Assembly: GCF_900197575.1 (NCBI RefSeq)
Contig: NZ_FZLN01000001.1
Location: 248,001-312,000, forward strand
Source: Acinetobacter apis
GTDB lineage: Bacteria > Pseudomonadota > Gammaproteobacteria > Pseudomonadales > Moraxellaceae
DNA length: 64,000 bases
Reading direction: 5' to 3'
The first letter of the stretch is position 1. Every line of letters starts with the position of its first letter. The translations under genes and the position numbers were made by a program. The notes below the pieces were generated by a model, which ran no database searches, was not told where the DNA came from, and was given only the letters and a program-made list of their open reading frames with translations. Below, piece after piece: positions 61,010 through 64,000 of this stretch.

Positions 61010-62728
61010 ATGAAGCAAGAAACTGCATTGAAACTGTTGAAAGCCGGCGAAAATGTGTTTTTAACTGGGTCAGCAGGGGCTGGCAAAACCTATACATTAA
61101 ATCAGTATATTGACTACTTAAAAGCACGTAAAGTCACTGTAGCAATGACAGCATCAACAGGCATTGCTGCCACCCACATGAATGGAATGACCATTCATAC
61201 TTGGGCTGGTATTGGTATCAAAGACAGTTTGTCAAATGATGACTTAAAGCGCATGAAAGAGCGCAAATACTTAAAAGAACATTTAGAAAATGCACAAGTC
61301 TTGGTGATTGACGAGATTTCAATGTTGCATGCCAAGCAATTAAATTTAGTGAATCAAGTTTTAAAATACTTCAAAGAAAGTGACCAAGCCTTTGGTGGTA
61401 TTCAAGTGATTTTAGCAGGTGACTTTTTTCAGTTGCCACCTGTTGGCAGACAAGGTGAGCGTAACCGCGATAAATTTTGTTTTATGTCTGAGGCATGGGT
61501 TGAGGCGAAATTTCGTGTGTGTTACCTCACCGAGCAGCACCGCCAAGAAGATGCCATGTTAAATGATATTTTAAATGCCATTCGTGCCCAGCGGATGACA
61601 CCTGAGTATCATGCCGCTTTAGCACAATCAAAACATCATGATTTAGGCGATACATATACCCGTTTATATACCCATAATATGGATGTAGACAGTTTAAACC
61701 ATCAACATTTAAATGAATTAAACACAGAATCTCAGCAGTTTGATGCTGTACTTGATGGTAATGCAAAACTATTAGAAACTTTGAAATCATCTGTCAGGGC
61801 ACCAGAAAGTTTGGTGTTGAAGCTGCATGCCAAAGTGATGTTTGTTAAAAATAACTTTGATATGGGTTACATCAACGGCAGTATTGGAGAGGTTGTTGGC
61901 TTTGAAGAAGATGATGAGTTTGGATTATTACCTAAAGTCAATTTAACCGATGGCACATCACTTTTGGTTGCACCTGAAACTTGGTCAGTTGAAAATGATG
62001 AAGGGAAAGTCATTGCAAGTTTCCGACAAATTCCACTGCGTTTAGCTTGGGCAATTACGATTCATAAAAGCCAAGGCATGACTTTAGATGCTGCAGAAAT
62101 TAATTTGTCGCATACTTTTGAAAAAGGACAAGGCTATGTGGCGATTTCACGATTAAAGTCGTTAAGTGGTTTAAAGTTGCTTGGATATAATGATGAGGCT
62201 CTGGCTTTAGATCCTCTAGCTATGAAAGCCGATCAGCGTTTTCAAGAGCTTTCACATGAGGCACAAGGTCATTTCGAACATGCTGATTTGACAGTGCAAC
62301 ATAATGCATTTATTCGTCATTGTGGTGGTACATTAAATGAAGTAGAAATTGCTAAAAACCAGCGAAAATTAGCAGGTTCGGGCGGAGCTTCGAAAAAAAG
62401 CTATGCTGCAGCAACTTTAGATGAAACCAAAGCACTGTTTGAAAGCGGATATGATATTCAAGATATTGCACAAGAGCGTGCTTTAACGCCCTCTACTGTG
62501 ATTGGGCACTTAGCCAAATTACAAAAGGAAGGCTTAGATATTTCAGTGGTCCATCCTGGTGAAGATGTGGTAGCACAAGTCCGCAAATTATATAAGCGGA
62601 TTCAAAAGAGTAAGCGACCAGAGAACTTTGCTGAAGATGGCACTGTGAAATTGCGCCCAATTGTTGAGCTGACAGAGCCACGTATGGGCTACGATCAAGT
62701 TCGTTTGGCATTATTGTTTGTTGAGTAA
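61010..62728 (+). CDS. PIF1-like superfamily 1 helicase with C-terminal HTH
   Basis: A 572-residue DNA helicase. Walker A is FLTGSAGAGKTYTL near residue 17, then TASTGIAATHMNGMTIHTWAGIG, VIDEISML (Walker B), ILAGDFFQLPPV, YLTEQHRQ, and WAITIHKSQGMTLDAAEI with VAISRLKSL (motifs V and VI). A C-terminal helix-turn-helix module (DIAQERALTPSTVIGHLAKL) is typical of bacterial members. PIF1 helicases remove structured DNA and RNA-DNA hybrids; the in vivo role is unproved. A terminator follows. Confidence 0.93.
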   Translation: MKQETALKLLKAGENVFLTGSAGAGKTYTLNQYIDYLKARKVTVAMTASTGIAATHMNGMTIHTWAGIGIKDSLSNDDLKRMKERKYLKEHLENAQVLVIDEISMLHAKQLNLVNQVLKYFKESDQAFGGIQVILAGDFFQLPPVGRQGERNRDKFCFMSEAWVEAKFRVCYLTEQHRQEDAMLNDILNAIRAQRMTPEYHAALAQSKHHDLGDTYTRLYTHNMDVDSLNHQHLNELNTESQQFDAVLDGNAKLLETLKSSVRAPESLVLKLHAKVMFVKNNFDMGYINGSIGEVVGFEEDDEFGLLPKVNLTDGTSLLVAPETWSVENDEGKVIASFRQIPLRLAWAITIHKSQGMTLDAAEINLSHTFEKGQGYVAISRLKSLSGLKLLGYNDEALALDPLAMKADQRFQELSHEAQGHFEHADLTVQHNAFIRHCGGTLNEVEIAKNQRKLAGSGGASKKSYAAATLDETKALFESGYDIQDIAQERALTPSTVIGHLAKLQKEGLDISVVHPGEDVVAQVRKLYKRIQKSKRPENFAEDGTVKLRPIVELTEPRMGYDQVRLALLFVE

Positions 62729-62733
62729 GCTTT

Positions 62734-62774
62734 AAGTACATGTCTAAGTTGTATTTTAGGACATGTACTTTTAA
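62734..62774 (+). terminator. Helicase gene terminator
   Basis: AAGTACATGTC / GACATGTACTT 11-bp stem with TTTTAAATT trailing, 6 bp after the stop codon. The T-run is interrupted. Confidence 0.75.
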
Positions 62775-62925
62775 ATTCTTATATACAATCACACTACAAA
62801 ATGAAGCGTGTATTACTCAGGTTTCAGTACAAAAATGCGTAAACTCAAATAATCACTGTTGATCTGAGCGTAATTTAACATTCAGTATAAATCAGCTCAG
62901 AATATAATATAAAAATGAGTTTACT

Positions 62926-63561
62926 ATGAGATTATATATATACGAACATTGCCCATTTTGTTTACGAGCAAGAATGATTGCCGGATTTAAAAATCTTGCT
63001 ATTCAGTATTCAGTCATTATGGAAGGTGACGAAGAAACACCTATAAAGCTGGTTGGTAAAAAAACACTGCCTATTTTACAACGTGCTGACGGCCAATATA
63101 TGACAGAGAGCTTAGATATAGTCAGTTATTTAGATGATTGGAGCGATCCTAAATATGCAGTGAATCATGTGGATGAAGCAATTGGGGCATGGGCGAAAGA
63201 ACATTCTGATACCATTGTAAAATTAATTGTTCCTCGCTTTACACAAAGTGATTTTAAAGAAATTTCTACTTTAGAAGCACGACAAGCTTTTGTTGCACGG
63301 GAAACACAAGCATTTGGCCCATTAACGGCATTACTTGATCAAACACCTGAATATATTGCACAGATTAATCCTGCCTTAGAACAGCTCGACCCATTATTGG
63401 CAGCACATACCGACATTGATAAAACAGATTTTATTATCTTTCCATTGTTACGGTCATTGAGTATTGTAAAAGATGCTGTATTTGGTGCTGAAACCAAGCG
63501 TTATATGAACCGTATCGCAACAGCTGCTAAAGTTGATTTACTGACTGATCAAGCAATTTAG
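62926..63561 (+). CDS. grxB: Glutaredoxin 2
   Basis: A 211-residue protein (215 in E. coli) with a GST-like overall fold: MRLYIYEHCPFCLRARMI holds the redox CPFC active site, and GKKTLPILQRADGQYMTESLDIVSYLDDW binds glutathione. The helical C-terminal domain is characteristic of Grx2 (FIIFPLLRSLSIV). It reduces glutathione-mixed disulphides. Terminator follows. Confidence 0.96.
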   Translation: MRLYIYEHCPFCLRARMIAGFKNLAIQYSVIMEGDEETPIKLVGKKTLPILQRADGQYMTESLDIVSYLDDWSDPKYAVNHVDEAIGAWAKEHSDTIVKLIVPRFTQSDFKEISTLEARQAFVARETQAFGPLTALLDQTPEYIAQINPALEQLDPLLAAHTDIDKTDFIIFPLLRSLSIVKDAVFGAETKRYMNRIATAAKVDLLTDQAI

Positions 63562-63586
63562 CACAAAGTATAAGCAAACCGTATTT

Positions 63587-63615
63587 GCCAGCTGATAAAA
63601 AAGCTGGCTTTTTTG
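63587..63615 (+). terminator. grxB terminator
   Basis: GCCAGCT / AGCTGGC hairpin with an 8-nt loop and six T residues. Confidence 0.9.
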
Positions 63616-63705
63616 TGCATAGTGGTTCAAATTAATAAAGCAATTTTAATATTGCACTAAAATGATACATATAAAAGACACTATGCATGGTTTTGGTGAG
63701 AATTT

Positions 63706-63724
63706 ATGAATGATAATCATTTTC
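63706..63724 (+). promoter_or_regulatory. Fur-box-like palindrome before the permease
   Basis: ATGAATGATAATCATTTTC matches the 19-bp Fur consensus at 15 positions, including the whole central ATGATAATCAT. It lies 130 bp before the permease start. ArgR-like operators have a similar AT-rich palindromic look, so the identity is uncertain. Confidence 0.45.
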
Positions 63725-63853
63725 ATAGATAGTGTGTTTTATAGATACAGGCATCACAGGGAATTAGTGTGCTTAAAACGATCTTGGCATCATATATGCA
63801 TGGTCTTTAGTAAGTCACATTATGACGGTACACGTTTACAAATAGGTGTTCTT

Positions 63854-64000
63854 ATGGAAAAAACGACATCACAAGATCTGTCACAAGGGCTTAAAAATCG
63901 GCATATCACTATGTTGTCTATTGCTGGGGCAATTGGTGCTGGGCTGTTTGTTGGATCTGGTCATGCCATTGCGGCAGCAGGGCCTGCAGTATTGTTATCA
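63854..64000 (+). CDS. APC-family amino-acid permease, 5' part (cut by window end)
   Basis: The first 49 codons of an amino-acid permease of the AnsP/GabP/CycA type. After a short cytoplasmic tail comes LKNRHITMLSIAGAIGAGLFVGSGHAIAAAGPAVLLS, which matches the first transmembrane segment and substrate-binding GxGLF-G region of this family. The substrate cannot be told from the fragment. AGGTG lies about 6 nt before the ATG. Confidence 0.9.
   Translation, partial: MEKTTSQDLSQGLKNRHITMLSIAGAIGAGLFVGSGHAIAAAGPAVLLS

Overview
The window is a 64 kb stretch of chromosome from a gammaproteobacterium, almost certainly an Acinetobacter. The reasons are its low GC and AT-rich spacers, the AnsP/GabP-type permease, a bifunctional maeB, RcnB- and SemiSWEET-type small proteins, the nudJ-mnmA-hflD-purB order, and a surE-nlpD pair that is not followed by rpoS. 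The species cannot be told from the sequence alone. No insertion sequence, integrase, prophage module or CRISPR array was seen. Most of the window is core housekeeping DNA, with a few accessory insertions.

Layout. 0-10.7 kb: SDR oxidoreductase, pdxB-epmA, cca, maeB, a large membrane PAS-GGDEF-EAL protein, rsmE. 10.9-13.6 kb: a DUF1624 membrane protein, a His/Lys-rich CHAP/NlpC-like protein and a long empty AT-rich spacer. 13.6-21.7 kb: ahpF, a DODA-type dioxygenase, rlmH, an RcnB-like protein, lon, 5-formyl-THF cyclo-ligase and two diverged tandem envelope paralogues. 22.0-25.65 kb: a Fur-boxed TonB receptor and a periplasmic protein, bracketed by a 142-bp direct repeat carrying two tRNA-Leu(UAA) genes, with tRNA-Cys beside the second copy. 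25.8-32.7 kb: folD, an epimerase, a lipoprotein, a lipid kinase-phosphoesterase pair, groESL and a candidate small RNA. 32.7-40.1 kb: htpX, two SLT transglycosylases, a mannitol dehydrogenase-SemiSWEET operon, ttcA and an SCP2 protein. 40.8-52.1 kb: tRNA-Ser, alpha carbonic anhydrase, pirin, galM, purB-hflD-mnmA-nudJ, a PBP5/6-type carboxypeptidase, surE-nlpD. 52.4-64 kb: a second TonB receptor directly followed by an SbmA/BacA-type peptide importer, grxD, a DUF2520 protein, trmB, GST, YceI, a class I amidotransferase, a PIF1-like helicase, grxB and the start of an amino-acid permease.

Working together. The heat-shock set lon, groESL and htpX lies within 17 kb; groES and htpX have readable sigma-32 promoters. 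tRNA maturation and modification is heavily represented (cca, mnmA, ttcA, trmB, with rsmE and rlmH for rRNA). Cell-wall remodelling genes (two SLT enzymes, dacC-like PBP, nlpD, CHAP protein) recur. Two independent TonB uptake loci exist: one iron-regulated and flanked by duplicated tRNA, and one paired with an inner-membrane peptide importer. These two loci, the structured groES leader, the tight terminator/start-codon junctions at cca and the cyclo-ligase gene, and the orphan terminator near 32.65 kb are the most interesting features.
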